This document shows positions 35,401 through 46,299 of a stretch of DNA of 64,000 bases, in pieces. Source of the stretch: Brevundimonas aurantiaca (GTDB lineage: Bacteria > Pseudomonadota > Alphaproteobacteria > Caulobacterales > Caulobacteraceae); contig NZ_JACHOQ010000001.1 of assembly GCF_014199955.1 (NCBI RefSeq), positions 310,001 to 374,000 on the forward strand. The letters run 5' to 3'. Under the pieces are notes generated by a model that was not told the origin of the DNA, did no database searches, and worked only from the letters and a program-made list of their open reading frames with translations. The first letter of the stretch is position 1, and every line of letters starts with the position of its first letter. A program made the position numbers and the translations under genes.

Positions 35401-35548
35401 CTTCCCCCGCTTGCGGGGGAAGTGTCAGGTCGTGGCGCGCAGCGACACGCCTGACGATGGGGGAAGTCTTCTGTTCAAACGAGACTCCCCTCTCCGACCC
35501 TGGTCCGCTGCGCGGACGCCGGGCCACCTCTCCCGCGAGCGGGAGAGG
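35401..35548. repeat. Intergenic palindromic repeat pair
   Basis: Two perfect 10-bp-arm palindromes, CTTCCCCCGC-TT-GCGGGGGAAG (35401-35422) and CCTCTCCCGC-GA-GCGGGAGAGG (35527-35548), frame a GC-rich spacer between convergent genes. The form resembles REP-like extragenic units of Caulobacteraceae and may end transcription from both sides. Confidence 0.65.
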
Positions 35549-35551
35549 GTC

Positions 35552-36550
35552 TTAAGCCCACGCCGGAACCGGCAGGCCCTTCGATGTCAGGAATTCCGGG
35601 TTGAACAGCTTGGACGCATAGCGCGACCCCGGATCGCACAGGCAGGTGACGATGGTCTTGCCCGGCCCGATCTCGCGCGCCAGCCGCACGGCCCCGGCGA
35701 TATTGACCCCGGCCGATCCGCCCAGCGACAGACCTTCGTGCTTCACCAGATCGAACAGGATCGGCAGAAACTCCGCATCCTCGATCCGGTAGGCGTAATC
35801 CGGCTTGAACCCCTCCAGATTGCCGGTGATCCGCGCCACCCCGATCCCCTCGGTGATCGACGAGCCCTCGCCCGTCATCTCGCCCTTGGTGAACCAGTTG
35901 AACAGGGCCGCGCCGGCGGGGTCGGCCAGGGCGATGGTCACATCAGGCTTCTTCTCGCGCAGATAGGCCGCGACGCCCGAGATGGTGCCGCCCGACCCCA
36001 CGGCCGAGACGAAGGCGTCGATCTCGCCGCCGGTCTGCGCCCAGATCTCCGGAGCGGTCGTCGTATAGTGGGCGTCGCGGTTGGCGGTGTTGTCGAACTG
36101 GTTGGCCCAGATCGCCCCGGCCTCTTCGCTCTCGTTCAGTTCAGACGCCAGACGGCCCGAATAATGGACGAAATGGTTGGGGCTGGAGAAGGGGGCGGCG
36201 TCCACCTCGACCAGGCGCGCGCCCAGCGAACGGATGGCCGACTTCTTCTCCTCCGACTGGGTGCGGGGCATGACTATGACCACGGGATGACCCAGGGCCG
36301 CCCCGACCAGGGCCAGGCCGATGCCGGTGTTGCCCGCCGTGCCCTCGACGATGGTCCCACCGGGCTTCAGCGCGCCCGACGCCCGCGCGGTCTGGACGAT
36401 GGACAGGGCGGCGCGGTCCTTGATCGAGCCGCCGGGGTTCATGAACTCGGCCTTGCCCAGGATTTCGCAGCCCGTCTCGTCAGACAGGCGATTCAGGCGG
36501 ACCAGCGGCGTATGGCCGATCAGGTCGATGACAGACGGTGTGGCGGACAC
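35552..36550 (-). CDS. cysK: Cysteine synthase A (O-acetylserine sulfhydrylase)
   Basis: The 332-residue PLP enzyme makes L-cysteine from O-acetylserine and sulfide. The PLP lysine lies in NPGGSIKDRAAL (about residue 44), the substrate loop is EGTAGNTGIGLA, and the phosphate-binding glycine loop is VGSGGTISGV. It is close in length to CysK (about 320). It is the last gene of the sulfur operon and uses the sulfide made by CysI. Homology to cystathionine-beta-synthase-like enzymes means exact substrate choice is inferred from context. Confidence 0.88.
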   Translation of the reverse strand: MSATPSVIDLIGHTPLVRLNRLSDETGCEILGKAEFMNPGGSIKDRAALSIVQTARASGALKPGGTIVEGTAGNTGIGLALVGAALGHPVVIVMPRTQSEEKKSAIRSLGARLVEVDAAPFSSPNHFVHYSGRLASELNESEEAGAIWANQFDNTANRDAHYTTTAPEIWAQTGGEIDAFVSAVGSGGTISGVAAYLREKKPDVTIALADPAGAALFNWFTKGEMTGEGSSITEGIGVARITGNLEGFKPDYAYRIEDAEFLPILFDLVKHEGLSLGGSAGVNIAGAVRLAREIGPGKTIVTCLCDPGSRYASKLFNPEFLTSKGLPVPAWA

Positions 36551-36586
36551 GTTTCAGCTTTCAGGCGAGGTCGAACGGGAGGACGA

Positions 36587-37666
36587 TCAGGCGGCGACCT
36601 GACGCTTGCCTAGGTGGATGCCGCATTCGACCTTGTCCATCCCCGACCAGCGTCCGGCCCGCGCCTCTTCGTCGTCTTCGACGGCGCGGGTGCAGGGCCA
36701 GCAGCCGATGGAGCGGTAGCCCTGCTCGACCAAGGGATGACGGGGCAGGTCGTGCGCCTCCAGCCAGGCCTCGACGGCGTCGGCGTCCCAGTCCGCCAGC
36801 GGATTGATCCGCAGCACCCCGTCCAGCACCTCGAACGGTTTCAACGCCGCGCGGGTCGCGGCCTGATAGCGTTTGCGCCCGGTGATCAGGGCGTTGAACC
36901 CGACCGTCGCCCGCGCCAGGGGCCGCACCTTCCGCAGGTCGCAGCAGGCGTCGGCGTCGGTCTTCCACAGGTCGTCGCGGGCGTCCAGGGTCGCCTTCTC
37001 GTTCGCATCCGGCGTGACCAGCCGCACGTCGGTCAGCCCCAGAGCCTTGGTCAGCTGGGTGCGATAGGACAGGGTCTGCAGGAAATGCTGGCCGGTCTCC
37101 AGGAAGACGACCGGCACGTTCGGGTCCGTCTCGGCCACGATGTGCAGCAGGGCCGCCGATTCCGCCCCGAACGAGGATATGGTCCCGATCCGCAGGCCCA
37201 GGGCCGGATCCAGCGCCGCCTTCAGGATGTCCGACGCGGCCTTGCCCTCGGTCTCGCGGTTCAGACGGTCGGCCAGGGCCTGCAGATCCCGATCGTTCGA
37301 CGCCGCCCGCCGTCTCTGCCAGATGGTCGGGGCCGGATCGACGGCCGGCTGATAGGAGCCGCTGAAGGCCTGATCCATCCGCGCCCAGGCCGCCGTGTCT
37401 GCCCCCGGCGCCAGCTCCACCGCGTCGAATCCCGACCGCCGCAGATAGCGCGCCTGGTCCGGCAGGACCTTGCCCGCCGCGATGAGCCGCCCGGCGTAGC
37501 CCCGCTCGCGCAGCACCGCCGCCAGCGAGAAGCCGCGCCCGTCGCGAAAGGCGTCGAACTCCAGCACCAGGACGTCGGTCGCAGCGGCGGCCGCCTCGAC
37601 CTCTTCCAGCGGGGTCGTCACCGACAGGCGCGGCCCGTTCTGAACTCCCTCAAGCGTTTGCAGCAT
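36587..37666 (-). CDS. cysH: DUF934-adenylylsulfate reductase fusion (CysH)
   Basis: The 359-residue protein joins an N-terminal DUF934 domain (about 1-110, with LVLEFDAFRDGRGFSLA and YLRRSGFDAVEL) to a C-terminal PAPS/APS reductase domain. The reductase part has the nucleotide-binding SSFGAESAALLH, the pair DACCDLRKV and the later GCWPCTRAV plus CGIH. The CC...CxxC set marks the iron-sulfur form that usually reduces APS rather than PAPS. Two ATG starts (37678, 37666) overlap the cysI end; 37666 was chosen. Product sulfite feeds CysI. Confidence 0.88.
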   Translation of the reverse strand: MLQTLEGVQNGPRLSVTTPLEEVEAAAAATDVLVLEFDAFRDGRGFSLAAVLRERGYAGRLIAAGKVLPDQARYLRRSGFDAVELAPGADTAAWARMDQAFSGSYQPAVDPAPTIWQRRRAASNDRDLQALADRLNRETEGKAASDILKAALDPALGLRIGTISSFGAESAALLHIVAETDPNVPVVFLETGQHFLQTLSYRTQLTKALGLTDVRLVTPDANEKATLDARDDLWKTDADACCDLRKVRPLARATVGFNALITGRKRYQAATRAALKPFEVLDGVLRINPLADWDADAVEAWLEAHDLPRHPLVEQGYRSIGCWPCTRAVEDDEEARAGRWSGMDKVECGIHLGKRQVAA

Positions 37667-39320
37667 CGAGCGTCTCATAGATGGCGTCGCGGAAGGGATC
37701 GGGTCCGACACGGCGCACCGTGTCGATGAACCGCTCGCCCTCGGCGCGGATTTGCAGATAGCGGTCCAGGGTCCGCTGAATGGCGGGCGCCACCTCGTCG
37801 GCCGGCAGGCTCTTGCCGACGATGTCGCCCAGGGCCGCCTGTTCGTCAGGCGAACCACCGACGGTGATCTGGTAGTATTCTTCGCCCTTCCGGTCGACGC
37901 CCAGGACGCCGATATGGCCGACGTGGTGGTGGCCGCAGGCGTTGATGCACCCGCTCATATTGATACGGACCGGCCCCAGCCTCTCCTGATAGTCCATGTC
38001 GGCCAGCCGTTTCGACAGGGCCTGGGCCACCGGGATCGACCGGGCGTTGGCCAGGCTGCAATAGTCCAGGCCCGGACAGGCGATAACGTCGGTCGCCAGA
38101 TCGGCGTTGGCCGTGGCCAGCCCCGCCTCCAGCAGCGCCCGCCAGACCGTCGGCACATCGTCCAGTTTCACATGCGGCAGGACCAGATTCTGCTCATAGG
38201 CGGCGCGCAGTTCGTCGAAGCCGTAGCGTTCGGCCAGATCCGCCACCGCGTCCATCTGGTCCGCCGTGATGTCGCCCGGCACGCCGCCGACCGGCTTCAG
38301 CGACACCACCACCGAGGCATAGCCCGGCTGCCGGTGACGCCGCACATTGTTCCGCGCAAACCGCGCAAAGTCCGGATCGGCCAGCAGGGCGCGCTCGAAC
38401 GGAGCGCTGGCCTTGGGCAGATCCTCGAACGGCGGCGGGGCGAAATAGGCCTTGATCCGCTCGGCCTCATCCTCCGGGATGCGCAGGTCTTCCAGGCGCA
38501 GGGTGGCGTAGTGCTTGTCCACCTCCTCGCGGAAGGCCTCCAGCCCGACCGAGGCGACCAGGATCTTGATCCGCGCCTTATGGATATTGTCGCGCCGTCC
38601 CAAGAGGTTCCACGCCCGCAATATGGCGGTCAGATAGGCCAGCAGGTCCGCAGCCGGAACCGCCGAGGCGATCTCCTGGCCGATATGGGGCAGACGCCCC
38701 TGCCCGCCGCCGACGAAGACGCGGAAGGCGGTCCCGCCGTCTTCGCCGCGCACGATCTGCAGCCCCACGTCATGGGTGCGGATCGCCGCCCTATCCTTCT
38801 CGGCGCCGATGACCGCGATCTTGAACTTGCGCGGCAGGAAGCTGAACTCCGGGTGGATCGTCGACCACTGTCGGATGATCTCGCACCAGGGCCGCGGATC
38901 CTCGATCTCGTCCTCGGCCGCCCCGGCGAAGACGTCGGTCGTGGTGTTGCGGATGCAGTTGCCCGAGGTCTGGATGGCGTGCATCTCGACATCGGCCAGA
39001 TCGCTGAGGATCGCCGGCAGGTCGGTCAGGGCCGGCCAGTTGTACTGGATGTTCGTGCGGGTCGTGAAATGGCCGTAGCCCTTGTCATAGGTGCGGGCGA
39101 TATGGGCCAGCCGCCGCATCTGGCGGCTGTTGAACGTTCCATAGGGAATGGCGACCCGCAGCATATAGGCGTGAAGCTGCAGATAGACCCCGTTCATCAG
39201 CCGCAGCGGCTTGAACTCGTCCTCGGTCAGGGCGCCGGAGGCGCGGCGCGCCACCTGGTCGGAAAACTCCGCCACCCGCTCACGCACCAGGGCGTGGTCG
39301 AACTCGTCATAGCGATACAT
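37650..39320 (-). CDS. cysI: Nitrite/sulfite reductase, siroheme-dependent (CysI type)
   Basis: The 556-residue protein has the siroheme/4Fe-4S cysteines of the family: CPGLDYCSLANARS and GCINACGHHHVGHIG, in that order near residues 415-460. The first half contains the substrate-side block TSGNCIRNTTTDVFAG. It reduces sulfite to sulfide with six electrons; the sulfur genes on both sides make sulfite, not nitrite, the likely substrate. Its start overlaps the DUF2849 stop by one base, and its end overlaps cysH. Confidence 0.9.
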   Translation of the reverse strand: MYRYDEFDHALVRERVAEFSDQVARRASGALTEDEFKPLRLMNGVYLQLHAYMLRVAIPYGTFNSRQMRRLAHIARTYDKGYGHFTTRTNIQYNWPALTDLPAILSDLADVEMHAIQTSGNCIRNTTTDVFAGAAEDEIEDPRPWCEIIRQWSTIHPEFSFLPRKFKIAVIGAEKDRAAIRTHDVGLQIVRGEDGGTAFRVFVGGGQGRLPHIGQEIASAVPAADLLAYLTAILRAWNLLGRRDNIHKARIKILVASVGLEAFREEVDKHYATLRLEDLRIPEDEAERIKAYFAPPPFEDLPKASAPFERALLADPDFARFARNNVRRHRQPGYASVVVSLKPVGGVPGDITADQMDAVADLAERYGFDELRAAYEQNLVLPHVKLDDVPTVWRALLEAGLATANADLATDVIACPGLDYCSLANARSIPVAQALSKRLADMDYQERLGPVRINMSGCINACGHHHVGHIGVLGVDRKGEEYYQITVGGSPDEQAALGDIVGKSLPADEVAPAIQRTLDRYLQIRAEGERFIDTVRRVGPDPFRDAIYETLDAANA

Positions 39321-39595
39321 CAGCCCACGCCTCCCGCGACGCTGTGGCCGACGGTCGGACCGGCGGCGCGAATCCGCTCCTTCAGCCGGTCCCGGCCCGA
39401 GGGCGCGCGATCCTGAACCTCGACCAGATAGGGATTGACGAACACGTCCGGCCGCGCCGCGACCTCGGCCAGCACGATCTCGGCCGCCGCGTCGTCCAGG
39501 GTCGAGGCCTGGTCCAGGCGCTCGACCGGCTGATTGTCCACGCCCGCGTAGATGACGCGCCCGTCCGACAGGCGGTTTGCGGTGACGATCTTCAT
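39320..39595 (-). CDS. DUF2849 protein of the sulfite reductase operon
   Basis: The 91-residue protein begins MKIVTANRLSDGRVIYAG, the DUF2849 signature. The family is found between cysG and cysI in alphaproteobacteria, which is the order here, and both junctions overlap by a few bases. A role supporting sulfite reductase is suggested by this constant context; the biochemistry is not known. The C-terminus is longer and glycine-rich. Confidence 0.87.
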   Translation of the reverse strand: MKIVTANRLSDGRVIYAGVDNQPVERLDQASTLDDAAAEIVLAEVAARPDVFVNPYLVEVQDRAPSGRDRLKERIRAAGPTVGHSVAGGVG

Positions 39596-40977
39596 GCCGC
39601 CGCCTCCGTCCGCACGTCCGGCTGGGCCGCCGAAAACGCCGCCGTCTCGCCCACGAACACCAGGGCCGGACCGGTCAGGTCCGCGCCGCGCACCAGGGCG
39701 CCCAGCCCGTCGAGCCGGCCGGTCAGCACCCGCTCATCCGGCCGGCTGCCGTTCTCGACGACGGCCACGGGTGTCGAGCCCGCGCGGCCGGCCGCCATCA
39801 GCCTGGCCGCCGTCTCCTCGGCCCTGTCCACGCCCATATAGACGGCCAGGGTATGGTTCGGGGCCGCCAGCCGGGTCCAGTCGGCGTCGACGCCGCCCGG
39901 CTTGGCCTGGGCCGTCACGAAGGTCACCGCCTGGGCGTGCTCGCGGTGCGTCAGAGGGATCCCGGCCGAAGCCGCGCAGGCCAGGGCCGCCGTCACCCCC
40001 GGCACCACAAAGACCGGAACCCCGGCCGCCCGCATCGCCTCCAGCTCCTCGCCGCCGCGCCCGAAGACGAAGGGATCGCCGCCCTTTAACCGCACCACCC
40101 GGTGACCGGCCTTGGCCTCCTCGATCATCAGGGCCTCGATCTGATCCTGGGGCACCGAATGTTCGCCGCGCGCCTTGCCGACATACAGGCGCTTGGCGTC
40201 GCGCCGCGCCCGTTCCAGCACGGCTTCCGGGACCAGCCGGTCGTGGATGATGACGTCGGCGTCCTGAAGCACCCGCAGCGCCTTCAGGGTCAGCAGCTCC
40301 GGATCGCCCGACCCCGCCCCGACGATATGGACCATCCCCTGCTCCGGCGCGGCCGAGTTCAGCAGACGCAGCATCTCGCGCCGCGCCTCCGCCGTGCGCC
40401 CCTCGGCCGCCAAGGCCGCCGCCGGTCCCCGGAACGCCTTCTCCCAGAACCGTCGCCGCGCCATGAAGTCCGGCACATTGGCCTTGACCGTATCGCGCAG
40501 CTCGCGCGCCAGCCGGGCGACGTGGGCCAGACCGGCGGGTAGAACGCCCTCGACGGCCGTGCGGATGTCGCGGGCCAGGATCGGCGCCGATCCCCCGGTG
40601 GCGACCCCGATCACCACCTCGTCCCGGTCGATCAGGGCCGGGGTCTGGAAGTCGCTCAGATGGGGCTTGTCCACCACATTGACCTGAGCCCCCGCCGCCC
40701 GCGCCAGGGCGCTGAGCCGCGTCAGTTCGTCCGCGTCGTCCAAGGCCATAAAGACCAGACGCGCCCCCGCCAGATCCTGGGCCTGGGGCGCGCGCAGCAC
40801 CGGCTCCGGCGCGCTCAGCGGGATTTCCATCCGGGGCGGGGCGCCGTCGGGCGCGAACCACAGCAGCTGGGCCGGCGTGTTCAGGAACAGTCGCAGCTTG
40901 GCCAGGGCGGGCTCGCCGCCGCCGATGATCACGATCTTGGCGGCCTCAAGCGGAATGGAGGCGAGAAATACACGCAT
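39592..40977 (-). CDS. cysG: Siroheme synthase, multifunctional CysG
   Basis: The 461-residue protein has two modules. Residues 1-200 are precorrin-2 dehydrogenase/ferrochelatase (KIVIIGGGEPALAKLRLFL). Residues 215-461 are uroporphyrinogen-III methyltransferase (VGAGSGDPELLTLKALRVL, then VRLKGGDPFVFGRGGEE). It converts uroporphyrinogen III to siroheme, the CysI cofactor. The ATG at 40977 was chosen because the family begins just before the Rossmann strand; the longer frame to 41058 lacks homology. First gene of the sulfur operon, divergent from a LysR gene. Confidence 0.94.
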   Translation of the reverse strand: MRVFLASIPLEAAKIVIIGGGEPALAKLRLFLNTPAQLLWFAPDGAPPRMEIPLSAPEPVLRAPQAQDLAGARLVFMALDDADELTRLSALARAAGAQVNVVDKPHLSDFQTPALIDRDEVVIGVATGGSAPILARDIRTAVEGVLPAGLAHVARLARELRDTVKANVPDFMARRRFWEKAFRGPAAALAAEGRTAEARREMLRLLNSAAPEQGMVHIVGAGSGDPELLTLKALRVLQDADVIIHDRLVPEAVLERARRDAKRLYVGKARGEHSVPQDQIEALMIEEAKAGHRVVRLKGGDPFVFGRGGEELEAMRAAGVPVFVVPGVTAALACAASAGIPLTHREHAQAVTFVTAQAKPGGVDADWTRLAAPNHTLAVYMGVDRAEETAARLMAAGRAGSTPVAVVENGSRPDERVLTGRLDGLGALVRGADLTGPALVFVGETAAFSAAQPDVRTEAAA

Positions 40978-41099
40978 CGTCTTGCTTTCAGGGCCGGCGT
41001 CGGGGAAGGAGGACGGCGGCGGAGCCCGAACCATCGGCCTCCCCGTCCAGACCCGCAAACCAGATTGCCTTTGGCACGCTGATAGGATTTCTAACGGCG

Positions 41100-42029
41100 A
41101 TGGCCCGTTCCCTGCTCCCGCTCAACGCCCTGCGCGCGTTCGAGGCCGCCGCGCGTCACCTGAACTTCTCGCGCGCGGCCGACGAACTGGCGGTGACGCC
41201 CGGCGCCGTCAGCCAGCAGATCCGCCTGCTGGAGGACATTGTCGGCGGCCCCCTGTTCGTACGCGAGGCGCGCGGTCTCCAGCTGACCGACCTCGGCCGA
41301 TCCTCGGTCCCCCTGCTGCGCGAGGGGTTCGAGCGGCTGATGGACGCCTCGGCCCTGCTGCGCGAACCGCCGCGCCGCAAACAGGTGTCGATCAGCATCG
41401 CCCCCGGCTTCGCCTCCAAATGGCTGATGCCGCGCATGGACGACTTCCACGCCGCCCATCCCGAGATCGAGCTTTGGATCTCGGCCGACATGGAGACTGC
41501 CGACCTGACCGAGGGCAAGGTCGATCTCGCCGTCCGCTACGGCCCCGGCGACTACCCCGGCCTGACCGTGGACCGGCTGATGACCGAAACGGTCCTGCCC
41601 GTCTGCGCCCCGTCTCTGATGGACGGCGAACATCCGATCCGCAGACCCGCCGACCTGATGCGCCACACCCTGCTGCACGACATGTCCAACGACGGCGACC
41701 CCAGCCGCCCCGACTGGGCCATGTGGCTGAAGGCGCGCGGCGTGCGCCACCCCGACCCGCGCCGGGGCTCGCGCTTCAACCAGTCCAGCCTGCTGATCGA
41801 GGCCGCCGCTTCCGGCCGCGGCGTCGCCCTGGCCAAACGCACCCTGGCCCAGGCCGACCTGGCCTCGGGCCGTCTGGTCGCCCCCTTCCCCGACGGCTCG
41901 GAAGCGGTCGGATTCGCCTATTACGTCGTCCAGCCCCGCGACCGCCCGCCCTCGCCCAGCGCCACCGCCTTCGTCGCCTGGCTGAAGCGGCAGGCCGTCG
42001 ATCACGACAATACGATGGGACAGCTTTAG
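41100..42029 (+). CDS. LysR-family transcriptional regulator, GcvA-like
   Basis: The 309-residue protein starts LPLNALRAFEAAARHLNFSRAA, followed by the winged HTH (ELAVTPGAVSQQIRLLED, about 30-50). The substrate domain has the GcvA-type start KQVSISIAPGFASKWLMPRM. It is divergent from cysG with only 122 bp between starts, so it most likely controls the sulfur operon and itself, as many LysR proteins do. The inducer cannot be told from sequence; CysB-like sensing of O-acetylserine is a guess. Confidence 0.88.
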   Translation: MARSLLPLNALRAFEAAARHLNFSRAADELAVTPGAVSQQIRLLEDIVGGPLFVREARGLQLTDLGRSSVPLLREGFERLMDASALLREPPRRKQVSISIAPGFASKWLMPRMDDFHAAHPEIELWISADMETADLTEGKVDLAVRYGPGDYPGLTVDRLMTETVLPVCAPSLMDGEHPIRRPADLMRHTLLHDMSNDGDPSRPDWAMWLKARGVRHPDPRRGSRFNQSSLLIEAAASGRGVALAKRTLAQADLASGRLVAPFPDGSEAVGFAYYVVQPRDRPPSPSATAFVAWLKRQAVDHDNTMGQL

Positions 42030-42079
42030 AGCACCGCAAACCTTGACTCCGACGGCGGCCGGACCGACACGACCGCCCC

Positions 42080-43377
<1,298 letters not shown>

Positions 43378-43381
<4 letters not shown>

Positions 43382-43902
43382 GCCCCGAACCGCAAGACGA
43401 CCGCCGCATCGGCTTTGCTCCCGTCGTCGATGCGGACACCCGCCTGCTGATCCTCGGCAGCCTGCCGGGTGACGCCTCGCTGAAGGCGGCGCAATATTAC
43501 GCCCATCCGCGCAACGGCTTCTGGCCTTTGATCGGCGGGGTGCTGGACGAGCACCTGGCCGCCCTGTCCTACCCCGAGCGCCTGGAGCGGTTGAAGGCGC
43601 GCGGGGTCGGCCTGTGGGACGTAATCGCCTCGGCCCAGCGATCCGGCAGTCTGGACGCGGCGATCAAATCGCCCGAGGCCGCCGATCTGCGCGGTCTGAT
43701 CCAGGACCTCCCCGAACTGCGCGCCGTCGCCTTCAACGGCGGTCTGGCGGCCAAGCTGGGTAGGCGGATCCTGGCCAACCTCGCCGGCCTCGCCCTGGTC
43801 GATCTGCCGTCGTCCAGCCCCGCCCATGCAATATCCTTGTCGGCAAAGGCGGAAATCTGGGCCACACTCGGCAAGTTTCTCCCGGATAAGCCTGCCGTCT
43901 GA
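43378..43902 (+). CDS. DNA-deoxyinosine/hypoxanthine glycosylase (UDG superfamily)
   Basis: The 174-residue protein resembles the hypoxanthine-DNA glycosylase group of the uracil-DNA glycosylase superfamily: [13 protein letters not shown] (motif with GSxPG), [36 protein letters not shown] and the end motif PSSSPAHA. It should remove deaminated adenine from DNA. It starts at GTG 43378, inside the purB stop, and its own stop overlaps the purU start. The link with purine genes fits control of inosine damage. Confidence 0.85.
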
Positions 43903-44744
43903 TGATCCTGACCCTCTCCTGCCCCGACCGCCACGGCATTGTGGCGGCCGTGTCCGCCTTCCTGCTGGAGTGGGACGCCAACATCTCCGACGCCCAGCAG
44001 TTCGGCGACGCCGCCGGCGCCACCTTCTTCATGCGTGTGGTGTTCGAACCGCGCGAAGGCGACGACCCGGCCGCGATCCGCACCGCCTTCGCCCCTCTGG
44101 CTGGGCGATTCGACATGGACTGGACCCTGAGGGGGCCGGAACCGCGCAAGGTGATGATTCTGACTTCGCGCTTCGACCATTGCCTGGCGGACCTGCTGTA
44201 CCGCTGGCGGATCGACGAACTGCCCATGGATGTGACGGCGGTCGTTTCGAACCATCCGCGCGAGATGATCGGCCACGTCGATCTGGGCGACCTGCCCTTC
44301 CATCACCTGCCCGTCAGCGCCGCCGACAGGCCGGCCCAGGAGGCGCAGCTTCTGCGCCTGATCGAGGAGACCGGCACGGAACTGGTCGTTCTGGCCCGCT
44401 ACATGCAGATTCTGTCCGACGATCTCAGCGGTCGGCTGGCGGGGCGCTGCATCAACATCCACCACTCCTTCCTGCCCGGTTTCAAGGGCGCCCGCCCCTA
44501 TCACCAGGCCCATGCGCGCGGGGTGAAGGTTATCGGCGCCACGGCCCACTATGTCACCGCCGACCTGGATGAAGGTCCGATCATCGAACAGGACGTGGAG
44601 CGAATCAGCCACCGCGACACGCCCGAAGATTTGATCAGAAAAGGCCGCGACATCGAGCGCCGCGTCCTGGCCCGCGCAGTCCGCCGCCATCTGGAGGACC
44701 GGGTTCTGCTGCACGGCGCCAAGACCGTCGTGTTCGAGGACTGA
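43902..44744 (+). CDS. purU: Formyltetrahydrofolate deformylase PurU
   Basis: The 280-residue protein has an N-terminal ACT domain ([21 protein letters not shown]) and a C-terminal formyltransferase-like hydrolase with [20 protein letters not shown], which holds the catalytic His of the family, and [15 protein letters not shown] with the catalytic Asp. It releases formate from 10-formyl-THF for purine synthesis. It is coupled to the glycosylase gene by a one-base TGATG overlap. Confidence 0.95.
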   Translation: MILTLSCPDRHGIVAAVSAFLLEWDANISDAQQFGDAAGATFFMRVVFEPREGDDPAAIRTAFAPLAGRFDMDWTLRGPEPRKVMILTSRFDHCLADLLYRWRIDELPMDVTAVVSNHPREMIGHVDLGDLPFHHLPVSAADRPAQEAQLLRLIEETGTELVVLARYMQILSDDLSGRLAGRCINIHHSFLPGFKGARPYHQAHARGVKVIGATAHYVTADLDEGPIIEQDVERISHRDTPEDLIRKGRDIERRVLARAVRRHLEDRVLLHGAKTVVFED

Positions 44745-44865
44745 ACCCCGCGCTCAAAATAATTTTGCAGCGGACCGGTCCGCGCCGAAACCAAAGGCGC
44801 GTTGCCGTGTTCTTCAGGGGCGCGAGACGCACAGTAAGCCGGGTGAGACATCCCCCAACGTCCCC

Positions 44866-44908
44866 GGCAAAAAGAAAGGGCCGCACTTTCCCCCGGGTGC
44901 GGCCCTTT
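44866..44908 (-). terminator. Rho-independent terminator of the ATPase-inhibitor gene
   Basis: On the minus strand a perfect 12-bp stem (44908-44897 with 44886-44875) and a 10-base loop are followed by CTTTTTG. It lies 30 bp beyond the stop of the zeta gene. It may also stop purU read-through. Confidence 0.87.
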
Positions 44909-44938
44909 CGACGTCTGAAGGCCCGAAGGCCGAAAGTC

Positions 44939-45262
44939 CTATTCGCCGGCGCGAATCTGTTCGCGGGCGATCGAGGCCAGTTCGTCGATCTTGGAGCGGA
45001 TTTCGCCCTCCGAGACCGTCAGGCCCGAGGCCTTGAAGTCGCCGGCGACCTTGCGGAACACGTCTTCGTCGCCCGGCTGCTCCATGTCGGCGCGCACGAT
45101 GGCGGCGGCGTACTGGTCCGCGCTGTCGGCCGACAGGCCCATCTTCTCGGCCGCCCACAGGCCCAGCATCTTGTTGCGCCGGGCGATGGCCTTGAATTCC
45201 TGCTCCTGATCGAGGGCGAACTTGGCCTCAAAGCCCTTTTCCCGATCGTCGAACGTCGTCAT
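44939..45262 (-). CDS. ATPase inhibitor subunit zeta (DUF1476)
   Basis: The 107-residue helical protein begins MTTFDDREKGFEAKFALDQE, the diagnostic DUF1476 N-terminus. In Paracoccus and other alphaproteobacteria this protein is the zeta subunit, which blocks ATP hydrolysis by the F1Fo-ATPase through its N-terminal segment. Length matches the family (about 104-110). It is divergent from purC, a common alphaproteobacterial order. The upstream in-frame extension to 45376 lacks similarity and was dropped. Confidence 0.92.
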   Translation of the reverse strand: MTTFDDREKGFEAKFALDQEQEFKAIARRNKMLGLWAAEKMGLSADSADQYAAAIVRADMEQPGDEDVFRKVAGDFKASGLTVSEGEIRSKIDELASIAREQIRAGE

Positions 45263-45540
45263 GTCGCTCAGCAAGCTCCGCACACCCCTGACCTCGGGGC
45301 AAGCGCCGTCTATAGCCCGCCCGCGCCCGAACGCAACATGGCTTGCGTAGACCTTGGTCCTGTTGCGGCGTCGCACGCGGCGTTCATTTGTGTCGAGGGC
45401 CGCCTTCCGCTAAGGAGACGCCGAACGAGATTGACTGCCCGAACGATTCCAAAACGCGCCGCCAGGACCGGGTCTTCCCCTTTCCACCATGGCCGCGCGA
45501 TTTTTGTTTCTGGAGGGCGCCCGTAAGCCGGGACCGGAAT

Positions 45541-46299
45541 ATGAACAGCAAACGCAAGAAGATCTACGAGGGCAAGGCCAAGATCCTGTACGAAGGGCCC
45601 GAGCCCGGCACCCTGATCCAGTACTTCAAGGACGACGCCACCGCCTTCAACGCCCAGAAGAAGGCCGTTCTCGAAGGCAAGGGCGTGGTCAACAACCAGA
45701 TCAGCGAATTCATCATGTCGCGCCTGAACGGCATCGGCGTGACCAATCACTTCATCAAGCGGCTGAACCTGCGCGAACAGCTGATCCGCGAAGTCGAGAT
45801 CATTCCGCTGGAAGTCGTCTGCCGCAACATCGTCGCCGGCTCGATGAGCCAGCGTCTGGGCATAGAGGAAGGCACGCCCCTGCCCCGCTCGATCATCGAA
45901 TTCTACTACAAGAAGGACGAGCTCAACGACCCGATGGTCACCGAAGAGCACATCACCGCCTTCAACTGGGCCTCGACCCAGGAGCTGGACGACATCCTGG
46001 CCATGACAGTTCGGGTGAACGACTATCTGTCGGGCCTGTTCAGCGCGGTCGGCATCACCCTGGTCGATTTCAAGATCGAGTTCGGCCGCATCTGGGAGAA
46101 CGACTTCAGCCGCGTCATCCTGGCCGACGAGATCAGCCCCGATTCCTGCCGCCTGTGGGACTCCTCGACCGGCGAGAAGATGGACAAGGACCGCTTCCGC
46201 CGCGACCTGGGCAATGTCATCGAAAGCTACACCGAAGTCGCCCGTCGCCTGGGCATCATGAAGGGCATGCCGACGGTGATCCAGGGCGGCCTGCACTGA
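45541..46299 (+). CDS. purC: SAICAR synthetase PurC
   Basis: The 252-residue ATP-grasp enzyme begins [19 protein letters not shown], the PurC start. Conserved blocks include [22 protein letters not shown] and [13 protein letters not shown]. It joins CAIR and aspartate with ATP. The ATG at 45541 starts the family domain; the open upstream frame is not conserved-looking. Its stop overlaps the next start codon (TGATG), tying a VapD-type pair to purine gene expression. Confidence 0.96.
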   Translation: MNSKRKKIYEGKAKILYEGPEPGTLIQYFKDDATAFNAQKKAVLEGKGVVNNQISEFIMSRLNGIGVTNHFIKRLNLREQLIREVEIIPLEVVCRNIVAGSMSQRLGIEEGTPLPRSIIEFYYKKDELNDPMVTEEHITAFNWASTQELDDILAMTVRVNDYLSGLFSAVGITLVDFKIEFGRIWENDFSRVILADEISPDSCRLWDSSTGEKMDKDRFRRDLGNVIESYTEVARRLGIMKGMPTVIQGGLH

